From Melieria omissa (lineage: Eukaryota; Arthropoda; Insecta; Diptera; Ulidiidae): 64,000 nt of DNA. Under the pieces are notes generated by a model, which saw only the letters and a program-made list of their open reading frames with translations, was not told where the DNA came from and did not search any database. Of the stretch, positions 1-12,573 are shown piece by piece. The stretch is from the NCBI GenBank assembly GCA_963971225.1, contig OZ020269.1:88702783-88766782 (forward strand). Direction: 5' to 3'. Both the position numbers and the translations under genes were made by a program. Position 1 is the stretch's first letter. Every line of letters starts with the position of its first letter.

Positions 1-229
1 TGCCATTTAATTCTGCTGCCCTGTCGAGCGGGAACCGTTGCACAAATGTTAACAATTTTCAATGTTCCCATAAAAACAAACTACATATTTTGCTGAAAAA
101 GCTTAGAACAATGTTTCTTTTAAGCGATACAATTCATAGAATGGGGAAAAATCGAAAATTATACATCGAAATTCCAAATTTGAATTTGGTAGCCATATGG
201 CTACCATGGGAAGGAAAGGGTTAAGAAAC
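1..229. other. AT-rich non-coding DNA with a perfect palindrome
   Basis: No gene is seen here. Positions 188-205 form a perfect 18-bp palindrome (GGTAGCCATATGGCTACC). It is followed at 215-224 by GAAAGGGTTAA, the same terminal motif that bounds the TTAA-type elements near 38.9 and 62.9 kb. The palindrome-then-GGGTTAA order also resembles the small element at 38858-38940. This could be the right half of such an element, but no matching left end is visible. Confidence 0.4.
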
Positions 230-910
230 AAATCAAGAATAAAATGTTAATGAAAAAATCATTAAAACAACAAAATAAAAATTAACTGAAAACGATGAAA
301 GTTTGTAATGAAAAAAAATTTACTGAATTCTCATAAAAACAAAAATAAGATTTATAAAAACAAAATTGAAATGTTAATAAAAAATTCATTGACAGTTATA
401 ACAAAAAAAAAAATTGTGCTGAAAACGATGAAAGTTGGTAAAGAATAAAAATTTACTGATATCTCATAAAAAAACCAAAACTTAATTTAAAAAAGGCTAA
501 ATGTTAGTAAAAATTTATTGAAAACTATCAAGTTAAATAAAAATTAGCTGAAAACTATAAGAATTAGTAAGAGAAGAATTCATTGACAATTATAACAAAA
601 TAAAAACTTACTGAAAACGATGGAAGTTGGTAATGAATACAAATTTACTGAAATCTCATAAAAAATAAAATTAAAATTCATAAAAACCAGATTGAAATGT
701 TAATAAAAATTCATTGACAATTATAACAAAATAAAAACTAACTGAAAACGATGGAAGTTGGTAATGAATAACAATTTGCTGAGATTCTCATAAAAACAAA
801 AATAAAATTAACAAAAAAAATATTTAAAATGTTAATATAAAATTAACAATAATAAAAATAAATAAAATAAAAATAAAAATTGGCTGAAAACGATGAAAAT
901 TAGTATTTCA
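230..910. repeat. Degenerate ~131-bp tandem repeat, AT-rich
   Basis: The motif GAAAACGATGAAAGTTGGTA recurs with variation at about 288, 421, 613, 744 and 886, with a weaker copy at 550. Each is followed by ATGAATAAAAATTTACTGA, CTCATAAAAACAAAA and ATTCATTGACAATTATAAC. The spacing is about 130-140 bp with one half-period. This is an old, diverged tandem array. No coding potential is visible. Confidence 0.7.
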
Positions 911-1700
911 CAAAAAATAATTAATATTTAACAACAATTTATAAACAATTACAAAGACTATCAAAATTAATTATGAATAGAAATTCACTTAAATCTTCTA
1001 AAAATCAAATATTAACTTTTTAAAAGTTAGGCTGGGCTGGAATGTTGATAAAATATTATATAGAATAAATTATTTTAAGTTTAACTTTATAGAACACAAT
1101 AAACTAGAATACACATTGAAAAATATTGAAACAAAAGAAGAAAAAACCGCAACGAAAACGATAAAATGGGGGAAAAAATGTATTATAATAAGAAATATTA
1201 AAAAACAAAATAAAATAAAATAAAGAAACTTCAAACGATTTTTATATTATGTTTCCAGTCTAATTGCAGTCTTTATATATTGTAATAAAAAATATATGTA
1301 TATAAGTTCAATTAAAAACAAACTTCAAACAAATTTAATCAGTATGCATTGAAAATATTTAAATAAGAAAATTGATTAATTAAAAAAAATTAAAAAGCTA
1401 ATAGAAAGAAAGATGATAATTTATTTTATTCAATATTTTATTCAAAAATGAGTAAAATACTTAAGTAAAATACTTAAAAGATTATAAACCAAAAGTTAAG
1501 TTAGTTAAAAATGTTAGTAAATAAAAAAAATTAATAAATAAATAAGAAATTAAAAACGAATTTTTTTTTACCAAAGTGAAATGTATAACAAAAATGAAAA
1601 ACCAAAATACAAAACTCACTTCAAAGAATTTGTATACAAAATAAAAAATAAAAATTGCCACAGAAAAATTTAAAAAGAAATATATAAAAAGCTACATATA
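911..1700. other. Very AT-rich low-complexity DNA, no gene
   Basis: The stretch is mostly A-rich strings with scattered TTAA. A last weak copy of the upstream repeat motif lies near 1157. No open frame, RNA gene or element boundary can be supported. Confidence 0.6.
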
Positions 1701-2640
1701 TGCATATCCGATAAAATATAAAACAATGGCACAAGTCTTGAAGAAGCATCTCAAATGCAATGATCGAAAATGTTTCGCGTCTTGGTCGCTTTTCACCAGC
1801 GTTGTTGCATTGCAGATAAGAAAAGTGGGTCACAGGCGAAACGTTTGCACGGCATGGCGAGTGGGTGGAAGTGGCAGTTCTAAAACAAGAGCACACTTTT
1901 GGGCCAGTGAGGCCCATTGTTTCAAGGCATTCGATGTTTCAAACTAGAAACTTGTGCCAGGGGTCTCAAGGTTTTCGATTTCGCTGTAAACTAGAGACAA
2001 GTGACTGGCCGAGAATCGCCATTGGACTCGCTGTTTCGGTGCTTTTCGCCAAGTTTTCTCGCAAAGCGAATATCGGCCAAGGGTCCATGACGAAATAGTG
2101 AGCAAAGCGCAATTGCCAATAAGAAATCGGCAAACGGTGCGCATAGAAAAAAATAAATATAAAAAAGGGCGCTAAAGTGCGACGTGGCGGAGTGGGCGGT
2201 TGACGTTTGGACTGCAGAGCAGAGCGCAAGAGAGAGGGACACCACGTCGCCGAGTGTTGGTGTGGTGGTGGGTTTTTTATAATTATTTTCATTTGTTTTT
2301 TTGGCAAATGGCGAGTGGGTGGATGTTTGTATGTTGTTTTTGTCATTGTTGTTGTTGTTGCTGTTGTGGGCAAATTGGGTGGTGGTGGTTGAGAGCGCTT
2401 GCAAAAATGCGTAGAATTGGCCATTGTTGTTGTTGTTGTTTGTGATTGTTGTGGCGGCAGCTGCTGCTCATATTTGACAATATTGATGTTGTTGGTTATT
2501 GCAATTGCTGTCATTGTTGTTGTTTATAATGCGCATTTGCAATGGTTTTTACATGTCGTGCGCCATTTTTTGAGAGTTAAAACTAAGTTTTACGTTAAAG
2601 AAAATATGAAAATAATATAAAAATATTTAGCTCACTTAAT
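1701..2640. other. GC-richer island with (GTT)n runs
   Basis: Base composition changes abruptly from the AT-rich left flank. The right half contains runs of TTGTTGTTG around 2342-2370, 2422-2445 and 2510-2522. Such runs are common in fly introns, promoters and UTRs. The several overlapping open frames on both strands are compositional and show no domain. A regulatory or UTR role is possible but not shown. Confidence 0.4.
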
Positions 2641-5140
2641 TTGTATGCATTTTGTTTATGTTTCAATCGAAGTTTATTGTCCCAAAATTGTGTTTGGTGG
2701 TTTTTGTCCTAAAAGTGTTGCAACACATTGCTGGCTGTTGGCTTTTTTTTTATATTTTTGTGTGCATTTTTCACTGTTTGTTGCACAATTTATATATATT
2801 TTGTTTTTTGTTTTGTTTCAAGCAACTTTTTTGTTTTTAACTTTGTTCCGCTTGTTGTGAGCTGCATTTCAAGTTTTTGTTGCATTAATGTTTAGTCCAA
2901 ATATTTCAGTTCTTATTTTATTTGCATTTCACTTTTCAATACTTTGTTTTGTTTTTGTTCAGTTGATTTTGAATAATTTGTTGTCCGTATTGAGTTAAGT
3001 TCTTTTTAATACAGTTTCTTCATAACATTTAATGTAATTTTAATAAGTTTTCTTCTTAGTAAATAAGTTCATTGATTGGTTTCCAATTGTTTCTTTTGAG
3101 TTGCAGTTTTTCATATTTTTCATTGTTGTTGTCATTAGTTGCAGCTTGATTTGATTTGGAAACCTCTCTCTCTCATAGTTTTAAAAATCCCAACTTGTTA
3201 TTGGCGTTTCAAAATATCTGCAATACCACAAACACACACACACACACATATACGCTCCCACACACACACACATTGCCGTGGCAATTAAAAACACCAGTCA
3301 ATATCCATCAACAGTTGCGACCACCGCTTGGTATCGCATGCGAGAAATTTTTGCCAAAATTTCATCAAAACCTTAAAATTATTCAAATATTTGTTTTCCA
3401 ATAATGCATAATTAGCCGTTATTATGAATTTTGCTCACTTTTCAAAAAATATTCCTTCCTCTTGCACTGCCGCCTTTTTTAAAAATTCTTTTTATAATCC
3501 AAAAATTTAATTGTTGTAATTTTTGTTGCCGTCTTCCACTAGTTTCCAATTTTTTGCTCGACAGTTTAGTTTTCTTTCTTCTCTCTGTTTTCAAATATTT
3601 TTTTGGCGACACGTTGCGTTGTTGCAGATCCGAGTGCTCAAACTTGAATAAAACTGCGCGACCGTTGCATGCGGCAAGTCATTCCAAAAAATTTTTCACT
3701 TTGCCCATTTTTTTGCTTTTGGTTTTTGCTGCTGCCGCCTTTACCTCTCGCCTTGCACACCCCCCTTTTTGAGAGTCTGAGTTGGCCAAATGTCGGCCCT
3801 GCGCCGAGCGGCTAAACGAAAACGTCGAATGCCTGATGCGCTCTCAGCGATTCTGGCGGGGAAATAGCATTACAACAAAAATATTAGAAAAACGCAACAA
3901 AAATAACAACAACAACGTGGTCTAATAGCAGAAAATCGACAATCGACACACACACACACATAGAAATGCACGCATGAGGACAAACTGCGAAAATGTGAGG
4001 GGGAAAAGTGCGGCATACACACGGCGAGGAAATGTTGCCCGTCTCTGCCCATGCCACTAACAACAACAAAACTATGACAATAATACGCTCCGACTGTCTG
4101 CACATTTGGCATTTTTGTGCGGCATTGGCGAATGCACGCAGGTTGTGCGCTCTCTTTGGCCCTACGCATTCCCCTACGCATTGTGCGCCCTTCTCTCCCG
4201 CTCACTTCTTGCTCAAGAAACGCTATTCAGTTTTTCTTCGATGCCATTCTGCTCAGTCTACTCAGTTCCCCTTCAACCTTTGCACTGCGATTTGTTGTTG
4301 TTATTATTGCTATTAGTCTCTTGCATGCACTCATTGTATAACAGTTTTTGTCCAGTTAGTGCTCTCACAGCGCGCGTTACATTCATTCGTGCATTCTGCA
4401 TTGCATATTTGCAGCGAGTGTGCGCAAGCGAGAGAGCAACACAAAATCACCAAATGCATTGCTAAAAAAATAAAAAAACATATCTCGAAATAAAATAAAC
4501 ACAGCAAAACGACAAGCAAAAACCGAGCGGGCTGACTGCATTTGAAAGAGACGAGCGCCAACGAGCAACGGCGATCGTGTGTGCATTTGGGCGCTTTGCT
4601 GTTATGGTTGCGGCTGTTGTTGTTGTTGCGTGGTGTGCATTTTTTTTTTGCTGTTGCATTTGATTTTGTTGTTGCTGCTGCGCATTGCGCATACACAAGT
4701 GCGCAAAAGAGACAAAGTCAGCAATGATAGCGGCGCGCCAGCCGCTTAGCTTGTGCGTCTGGTTGTGTGTGAGTGTTTGTGTGTTTATGTGCCTTGCAAA
4801 AGGGTTGCATGAATGGTTGGCTGGACAGTTGAATTGCTGGTTGGTATGGCCGGCTTGTTGCACCCACAAATTCTTCTGATTATTAATACTTTGTTTAAAT
4901 GAATTTGTTGTTGCTTCTTTGAAACGAATTTATTTTTTTTTGTTTTGCTGTGCAGAGTCCACAGAGTGCAGTCAAAGTCCACAAATTTTTATCGGCTACG
5001 TGAATTTTTCGTATTTTTAATCATTACTCATTCATATCTACAATGTAAATTGTAGGAGAGAAAGGCTTATAAAGCAACGTATAGAGAGGAGAAAATTGCT
5101 TTGCTTATATTTAATTTTTTTAGTGTAGAATAATAGCGAT
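2641..5140. other. Non-coding DNA, T-rich then GC-richer
   Basis: 2641-3160 is T-rich. 3170-4880 is GC-richer with microsatellites (CA repeat at 3229-3273, a shorter one near 3945-3961), GTT runs and many TGCA-containing stretches. Open frames here are short and overlap on both strands with no recognisable domain. No gene can be supported. Confidence 0.45.
3229..3273. repeat. (CA)n microsatellite, interrupted
   Basis: A run of CA dinucleotides is interrupted by TATACGCTCC near 3249-3258. Similar CA/GT runs occur near 23409-23427, 30859-30877, 32349-32366, 45738-45770 and 58035-58057. Confidence 0.85.
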
Positions 5141-5577
5141 TTTTGGCGTTAAGACTTGTCTTCAAAATTGTTGCGATGTGTTGTTCCTATCGGATTAAAA
5201 AAGTTGTTTGTCTGAATGTGAAAACTTTTAATTCAATAAGAGTGAAATTTAGAAAGAGCTTTGTTAATAGTCAAATGTTAGTTTTAACCCTCTGGTTTAA
5301 CCCTTCAACCCTTTGGTTTTCTTACTGAGAACAGTTTTAAGGTGAAGAAGCAATTATTTCGGTAAAAAGCAATAATCGCTTAGATCCATAACTACAATTT
5401 TGATGGAACATGCTAGCACCCTTAACTCAATGATGTTTTAAGTGGACTTAAGCGTTTATCGGTTTTGAATAGAGAATAGTTTGGGACACAAGTTTTAAGT
5501 TATTAGGATTCGTGTTCGGTGGGGTAGAAGGTAATATAAGTGTACCTACCATGGACTGCTTAGGATGGGAATTTGGT
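5141..5577. other. Non-coding DNA with TTAACCC motifs and a possible decayed inverted-repeat element
   Basis: TTAACCCT occurs at 5284 and 5297. The segment at about 5360-5470 begins AAAAAGCAATAATCGCTTAG and ends CTTAAGCGTTTATCGGTTTT. It resembles the ends of the element at 35168-35415 and may be a decayed relative. No gene is visible. Confidence 0.35.
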
Positions 5578-5584
5578 GTCCTAC

Positions 5585-5720
5585 TTATGCGCACACAGGA
5601 TTTCATTTGGGGGGGATGGGTTTTTGGTAAAACTTTGAGCACAATTTGAAATCACATTTCGTATCAGCAATTTTTGTATTTGGGGGGTTTGAACCCTCAA
5701 AACTCTCCTATATGCACCAT
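5585..5720 (+). mobile_element. MITE family E, copy 1 (hAT-like, decayed)
   Basis: The segment shares with five other copies the order GCGCACACAGGATTTCAT, a G-rich tract, TTTGAGC, an AAATCACATTT-like block, CAGCAATTTTTGTATTTGGG, GGGTTTGAACCCTC and a TATGCACC-like end. The terminal CAGTG bases are degraded, so the exact ends and target duplication cannot be read. It is non-coding. Confidence 0.6.
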
Positions 5721-5788
5721 TATACTCATGACTTTGGAATAAGACGAAGCACCTAAGTCATAAAAAACATTTTCAAAAGAGTTGTGTG

Positions 5789-5945
5789 CAGTTTGCACCT
5801 TTCTCAAGCCATTTTAAACCCCTAAATATTGTCTTTTACAACAATTTTTGGCAACAAATATGGTTTTTAGTGGTACTAAGATCAAAAATTGTGTGCGGAA
5901 CCCCACACTCCCCTCCCCCAAATGAAATTCTGTGTTTGCTTTTTG
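5789..5945 (-). mobile_element. MITE family E, copy 2 (inverted relative to copy 1)
   Basis: Read on the minus strand it follows family E: AATTTCATTTGGGGGAGGGG, GCACACAATTTTTGATC, AAACCATATTTGTTGCC and AGGGGTTTAAAATGG. The left end CAGTTTGCACC resembles CAGTTGCGCAAAT of the copy at 41580. No clear 8-bp duplication was found. It lies about 70 bp from copy 1 in the opposite direction. Confidence 0.55.
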
Positions 5946-6541
5946 CTTTATCCCAAAAAGGTTTTGATTTGTAAAAAATTTACTCAACTAAAAGGAAGTA
6001 ATTCTCGTAAAAAAATATTACAACTTAGAGTCCTTAGTTGAAAGCCAACTTGGACGTGCGTAATTTTCATTTTTGAACGTATTGTAAAAGGGGCATAGAG
6101 CCCCAGTTTAGAGTTTGAAGTTCAGTTCGGAGTTCAAAACTTCATTTAGTATTCGTATTTGGGTATAAAACTGTTGTGACTTGAACAAATAGCCCACAGA
6201 TATAGTAAACTATCATACTTCTTCAGTATTTTTTTCAGTATTGCCAAAAGGTTTAAGAAAACATTGACTTATTCATGGTTAAGCAATGGAAGTATGCAGA
6301 ATTCAGCAGAGCTAAAGATAAAACATGAAACGAAAGAAGTTTTGGTGAAGTCTCCATTGCCAACACTTACATTTTCAACTCATTGGTGTGGATAGAAAAA
6401 GAGTTAAGAAGACAAATCACTGTAATTGGAATAGTTTGTTAAGTGATTCGTTTGTTTTATTGCTATTTAGCCATGAATCGTTGCGGTTGTATAAAGCTTA
6501 GAAGGGATAAGATGATGAAGTTGTTGGAGAACATACCGCAC
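5946..6541. other. Non-coding DNA, nothing recognised
   Basis: AT-rich unique sequence. No element boundaries, tandem repeats or coding signals could be identified. Confidence 0.5.
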
Positions 6542-6677
6542 CAGTGGCGGATTGAGGGGAATTTCTATCGAAATATTAGGATCGACAATAAAACTACATA
6601 CAAATTAATGCCATTTTTTAAATATTAAAAATTACTTTTTGAAACCACCCCGAAATATTTTTCTGAATCCGCCCCTG
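6542..6677 (+). mobile_element. MITE family D, copy 1 (hAT-like)
   Basis: The ends are CAGTGGCGGATT and GAATCCGCCCCTG (imperfect terminal inverted repeats). The 8 bp flanks are TACCGCAC on the left and TATCGCAC on the right, a 7/8 match. The interior has CGAAATATTAGGATCGAC, ACTACATACAAATTAA and ACCCCGAAATATTTTTC, shared with five other copies in this window. CAG-type ends plus 8-bp duplications are hallmarks of hAT elements. No coding capacity. Confidence 0.85.
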
Positions 6678-7740
6678 TATCGCACACTGAATACAAAAGA
6701 GTCACAATTAAAAAATTTCAATTTTCAAGAGATCCTTTTGATCCTACAGAAGCCTAAAACAGACATGTACTTAGTATTTTTTCAATTAAAGATGATAATG
6801 ATAAAGAAGTTTATTAGTTTCACTAATAGTTTTTCAGTTCAGTTCATTTATTAAGTTTTCAGTTCATTTATTAAGTTTATTAAGTTAAAGTTAATATTAG
6901 TTAATTAAATCAATAGATTAGTTAAACAAATTTAGTAGTTAAAGATGTGAACTTTGGATTGATTTAAAAAAAATTGTAGATTTTGGAAAATTTTGAGTTG
7001 TGACTTTAGTATTTAATGTGCAATATACTTTTTATATGTAAAATATGATTACTATATAATCATTTACTATAAGATTCGAGATTTTAAGGTTATATAAACA
7101 GAAATTAAATGTAAGATATGCATCTAAACATATTACTACTACTAAATATACTAAATTGATGTACTAATTTTTTGTAATTTATTTTGTATTATTTTTTAAA
7201 TTTTATTTTAATAATAAGTAATTTTTTTAATTTACAAAAATTAATGTTAATTACTTTAATGAAATTCTTGGTACTTTATGACACCATTTCATTGTCTCAA
7301 AGCCGTAATTCACGCACAAAATCAAAGTGATTATAAATTTGCATAAGAAATATTCGCTAAAGGCATTCACACTTCACTTTAGAACCCATTTGGTTGACGC
7401 GAGGGGAAATAACGGTTGTTGCCAGTATATCAAAACGTTCAAATTTTCTTATGCAGATGCGTCTAACGTTTTTCTCGAAACGATTTCTAACCTCTTAATG
7501 CACTTTGTATCCATTGTTGTTGTTATTATAATGCAAATGCAATAAGAGATTAAACAATGCTGCCGACAAAAAGTGATATCAATAAAATGTTCATATTCGG
7601 CAAGGGTTAACACTCGGAGGTACATACATTCATGGCCATCAGATTTGCATATGATCGGCCGTTTTAATTGATTTGAATGCAAATTATTGCACACCCGACC
7701 ATTAACCGTTACTGTAACGTACAAAATTAGCATAACTGCA
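6678..7740. other. AT-rich non-coding DNA
   Basis: A short direct repeat TTCAGTTCATTTATTAAGTT is present twice between 6833 and 6880. The rest is AT-rich and unique, with a GGGTTAACAC motif at 7604-7612 resembling TTAA-element ends. No gene is supported. Confidence 0.5.
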
Positions 7741-8300
7741 ACTACCTGAAATCGAATAAGTAATTTTTAAGAGGTTTTGAAGAAAATGCGACCTGTTCAA
7801 TGTGCCAATAAATGTCAATGCAATATGCCGAAAACAGAAACTACTTATACCACTGAAAAATACACACACGCTCCCTCCCCTGTTTCGTGTGCTGCTACAG
7901 TCGACGCACTGCGGCCGATGTCGTTCAACGTCCAATCAAAAATTGATTTGCTTCGATTTGGCCATCGAATCAATTCCCTGCAACAGCGACAATATTCAAC
8001 AAATGCAACAACACTATCACAACGAAATTTTCCGATTTCCCCTTTTATAGCGACTTTCCCCTGCACGCTGAATTTTCCGCTTTCCTCGCAGCATTGTCAA
8101 TGCCTTTGCGTGTTGTTGCTTTGCACGCACTTTTGCTCGCGCAGCGCAGCGCACGCTCACTCGCACTCGCAGTCGAGGCGTCTCTCGCTCACTCGCGCGA
8201 GGCTTCATTCACGCAGTGAGCGCGACCCGTTGCCAATGCACTTTTTGCAGTGCGGAAAGTGTTGTTGTTGTTGCTGTCTGTGGTAGAGGGGAAAGTAATG
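7741..8300. other. GC-richer island, possible promoter or 5'UTR DNA
   Basis: From about 8100 to 8250 the sequence is rich in CGC, GCTCAC and TCTCGCTC (GAGA-type on the other strand), in contrast to its AT-rich surroundings. Open frames exist on both strands but none shows a domain or convincing start context. A promoter or UTR role is only an inference from composition. Confidence 0.3.
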
Positions 8301-10820
8301 CGAATGCACTGTTCGAATTGGGAGTTTAGAAGAAATTTTAACTATAATTTTATTAATGTTTTTAATCGAATGAAATCAAGTGCACTTGCAGTGCGGAAAT
8401 GCAGCAGACAGGGTTGCCGTCTCTCCATTTAATTAATAAATATTTAATTGTCTTAGACTATAACTACTACAAAGAACATATTGCGTCCTTGTTCCAGCTG
8501 ATCATCTGTTTGAAATGTTTGCTTTCTTTTGCGTTTTAGATTTTGTCAAAAAAAATAATCAAAAATATACAAAAAAATATAAAGAAGTGTGCACAGTTGG
8601 AGTTGCTTTGTGTTCGTATTTTCTTCAAATTGTTTATGACTTTGCTGCCCATTGTGGTCAGTCAATGTTGCACTGACATGTCAATTAATCATGCCCGAAA
8701 TTGTAGTTTGTGCTCAACAACTGCAATTTGACATACAACTTCAATGCAAAGGAAAAACAAATCGAGTACTCAACACAGCATATGGTGGTTGAATTTCCTC
8801 ACAAAAAAAATTAAAAGGAAACCAATAAAATGTTCCATTTTCGAATAAAATATCTGCACTACTGTTGCCTTCAATTTCAATGCGTTCATCTGCCAAGCAA
8901 AAATTGCAATTAAAAAATCGTAAATGCGTGGCGGGCGTGGTCGTTCGCTGAGTGCATGTGGTCACATGTGTGCATGTGCGCCACATTAAAACCACTAAAA
9001 CAACAACAAGAATTGATCTCGAGGGAAAAAAGGGCAAACGTAAAATATTGGCAACATATGCTGCTGCAACAAGGCAACCAATCGGCCAGCATGTGTGCAA
9101 ACACTGCGCCTGCGCTGTTGCCAATTTTCAGCTACAGCCAACTCTTTTCGTACTCATTGCTATCTATTATGGTTTCTCATAATTTTCTGCCGAAGTCTGC
9201 ACAAAAGGGCCAAAACTGTATTTTTATTAGCAGCGATTTGCATTGTCTCAGCGCGTCTTCCGAGAATGTCGCGTCCGGTTCTAATTGCAAAACCAGCACA
9301 CATCATCAACAAAACGCGAGCCAACATTGAAGACGCAAATTTCTGTGCAATAAAAAGCAGGTAATGGCAGTCTGGGTTGTTTCAGTTTGGTATAATTGCT
9401 TTGTGCCAAAAAGGGTTAAGGCCAACTTAGTCGAGTGCGAAATTTCGCGAACCATTTCGTGCGGCCACATTGTTAAGTCATAAACGTTTGTTGTTCTAGT
9501 CTTTGGTTGTCGTTGAAGGTTTAACGTTTTTCGAAAGAGAAATTTTGGAAAATGGCAACAAAAAAGAAAAGGTTTAGAATTTGCATAATGAGTATGGTAA
9601 ATAAATGCATTGGGAAGGTTGCCATTTGGCAGGCCAAACCAACCACTGTAATGGCAACTATGCTCGAAGGACAGTTCAAGGGGTCATTGTGATGCCTAAA
9701 AATATGATCAGTTACTTTTTGAGATGAAGAAGGGAGATTTTGAGTCCTTGCAATGGAATGCAGGATATCTAAGTAGGCTTTAACTCTAAATTGGTGGTAG
9801 GATTTTTTTGTTTAGAGTAACCAGATTAAATTTCTCTACAATCCAGCAGATTGTTACTTTTAAGTTTTCTCTTCATTTATACATCTTTCGCGGGGCTCAG
9901 TTTCTTTTGAATTCCACCCTTGAACAAACATAATTCTCCTCACTTATGCAACAACAACATGCCAGACATTTAAAGGTTTTTGAATGAAACATCTTCTTAT
10001 TTAGTCTTTCTGTCTTTCTTCAGGCTTTCTCTTATCATATTTTTACACAATTCTTTTCGAGTCTTTATTCCTTTCTGAAACAAACATAACCCTTCACACT
10101 TATGACTTCCCTGAAGTTTATAGGACTTAAAATAACATATTCGTATTTTTTGTTTTTTTTTTGTTGGACGCAGTTTCTTTGTTATTGCAAATACTTTATT
10201 TGCTAATCCAAATCTTGTGAAAATTCTATTTAGTGCCTTTAGTTGAAGATTATTTCAGTTCATTATTTCCATAAATCGCTGTTTGCCTTTATTGTTCGTC
10301 GTATTGTCAACAAATTGTATGCCAATTGTTGTAAAATCATTGAATGCGCCCACATTGTTATCGCAAAATTGTATATTCCGCATTTCGTTGTTTTGCTGAT
10401 AGCGCAAAATGCCCACAATTAAGAAAATTCCACTGTCGAATCAGCAATGTTCGCTACGCTAATCCAAAGGCAGTGGAAAAGTCTGCAAAAATATTTATTC
10501 AATAATTTGCAATTTAGTGGAAATCTGCGGGCATGACAGAGAAGGAAATGGGCAGCTATTGTTAAACGTTGGCGTACGCATTGGAGGATGTTCAGGGGGT
10601 TCAAACCCCCTTGATGTCATAGTTTTTCAACAATCAGCAATTGAGGGTTAAGAGGGTTTTGTATGTTTTCTGACAAGCCTTAAGGTTTGGTCTTCTCTTT
10701 AATGTTTGCCATTGAAACTGCGATTTCATTGATTAGAAAGAAGACGTCTTGTAGCCACGGTTGGAACTTTCCTCTTTGTTTGTGGATCAAAAAGTGGAAA
10801 AAAATCCAAAACATTTTACA
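8301..10820. other. Non-coding DNA, mixed composition
   Basis: No gene is recognised. GGGTTAA motifs occur at 9413 and 10645. A small fold GGGGGTTCAAACCCCC at about 10594-10609 imitates a tRNA T-arm but has no partner arms. The remainder is unique sequence with short, overlapping, domain-free open frames. Confidence 0.5.
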
Positions 10821-11422
10821 TAAAATAAAATAAAATAAAATAAAATAAAATAAAATAAAATAAAATAAAGCGATATCAGTGAAGAATTTTGTTTTAATTG
10901 AAGTCTTCGAATTTAATAATGGTTAAATAAAATAAAATAAAAAAAATTAAATAAAATAAAATAAAATAAAATAAAATAAAATAAAATAAAATAAAATAAA
11001 ATAAAATAAAACAAAATAAAACAAAACAAAATAAAATAACATACAAAATAAAATAAAATAAAATAAAATAAAATAAAATAAAATAAAATAAAATAAAACA
11101 AAATAAAATAAAATAAAAAGTAAAATAAAAATAAATTAAAATAAAATAAAATAAAATAAAATAAAATAAAACAAAATAAAATAAAATAAAATAAAACAAA
11201 ATAAAATAAAATAAAATAAAATAAAATAAAATAAAATAAAATAAAATAAAATAAAATAAAATAAAATAAAATAACATAAAATAAAATAATATAAATTAAA
11301 ATAAAATGAAATAAAGTAAAATAAAAAAATAAAATAAAATACAGTAAAATAAAATAAAATAAAATAAAATAAAATAAAATAAAATAAAATAAAATAAAAT
11401 AATATAAAATAAAATAAAATAT
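10821..11422. repeat. (TAAAA)n pentanucleotide array
   Basis: A first block (10821-10869) is followed by 50 bp of unique sequence and then a long block (10923-11422) of TAAAA units. Interruptions are few: TAAAACA variants, a GTAAAA unit and a short degenerate part near 11275-11345. On the minus strand it gives long FYFIL-type open frames that are artefacts of the repeat. The complementary motif forms an array at 29030-29498. Confidence 0.95.
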
Positions 11423-12396
11423 GTAGGGGAAAGTGGGGTAATGACGGCCATGGGGTAATGACGGCCATCACCATTTTTGGTACTTAAAGTTGACGTAGGT
11501 CTAAACCGTTTACTGTAACAGAAAGCTTGTTCCGTAAGCTTGTTTTTAAGTAGAAGCTGAAGTGTGTGGATTTATTATAACTTGTAGTTCCAGACCAGTG
11601 CCGATACGTAACTACTCGAAAGTTTTATAAGGTGTTCAAAATATCGATTATTTCGTCAAAACTTTCAGCTACACAATCAAGGTAAATATGTTAAAATGTT
11701 GCTATTGATATTAGCTTTCTAAATCAAGTAAAATTTGTCATGTGTCTTGCATAGTTTATTTGTACTGCATGCTTGCGCAAAATGAGGTCAGTGGGGGAAT
11801 GACGGCCACTAGAGGTGGGGTAACGACGGCCATGTCATTAAGAAGTATTTTTGGAATCCGCATGATGATATTTGTTCATCATTGAGGCCTTTTATGCCAT
11901 TTAAAGAGATCCACTGCTTGTCCAGTCGTTCTAGACGGTATAGCTATTCTGCACTATACATTCTCACAAGTGCCAGTCGTTGTATTGTAAGTTTGAGGCA
12001 TTTTTTTCAATATGTTTCAATTTCGTTTCTCTTCCGCTTTTTGTGAGCTATCAATAAAGTTACAATTACAAAAATGTCAAATTTCCATTTGTTTTTCTTC
12101 ACGGAGCCTTTATTCAGCATTCACAGCGATTTGTGTTGATATTTGTGCGATTTCTAATCGGTTTTTTTGAGTGGCCGTCATTACCCCACCATTTTTCTAA
12201 ATGACAAAACCCAACTTTTTTTATAGATTCTAATTTTTTATAGTTAAAATCAGAATTTTTGAAATCTGCCGATACACTTTATTAGCATATGTGTTCTAGT
12301 TGTGCTCTTAACTCTGATTTGATCAAAAATATCAATTTTTGGATATGTTTTGATGCTAAATGAAAACTATGCCGTCATTACCCCACTTTCCCCTAC
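11423..12396. mobile_element. Non-autonomous DNA transposon with 26-bp perfect TIRs, 974 bp
   Basis: Both ends carry a perfect 26-bp terminal inverted repeat starting GTAGGGGAAAGTGGGGTAAT and continuing GACGGC. The 8-bp flanks are TAAAATAT and CAAAATAT (7/8), which fits a target duplication cut out of the adjacent (TAAAA)n array. The core motif GGGGTAATGACGGCC is repeated inside the left end (11437, 11452), near 11790-11832 in two variants, and inverted at 12171-12191 and at the right end, giving a cluster of about six subterminal copies. No transposase is encoded. The superfamily is not assigned: 8-bp duplications would suit hAT or P-like elements. Confidence 0.85.
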
Positions 12397-12573
12397 CAAA
12401 ATATCTTTTTTATAATACAAAACCAGTAAGAATATGAGATTTTTTTAGGTTTTATGCATTAAAGACAAAATAATAAAAACAACACTATTTAACTATTTAA
12501 ATATAAAAAAAAAATTTTAGAATTGTAGTCAGAGTTTTACTTTACATTAGATGGTAAAAATATGTACCAAATG
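12397..12573. other. Short AT-rich spacer between two insertions
   Basis: Unique AT-rich sequence between the 974-bp DNA element and the retrotransposon target duplication. No feature is recognised. Confidence 0.6.

Noticed and set aside
10570..10620. Possible tRNA T-arm (GGGGGTTCAAACCCCC)
   Set aside because: No anticodon arm, D-arm or acceptor stem can be found upstream. It is a short palindromic fold only.
10894..11474. Long minus-strand open frames rich in Phe, Tyr, Ile and Leu
   Set aside because: They are translations of the (TAAAA)n array.
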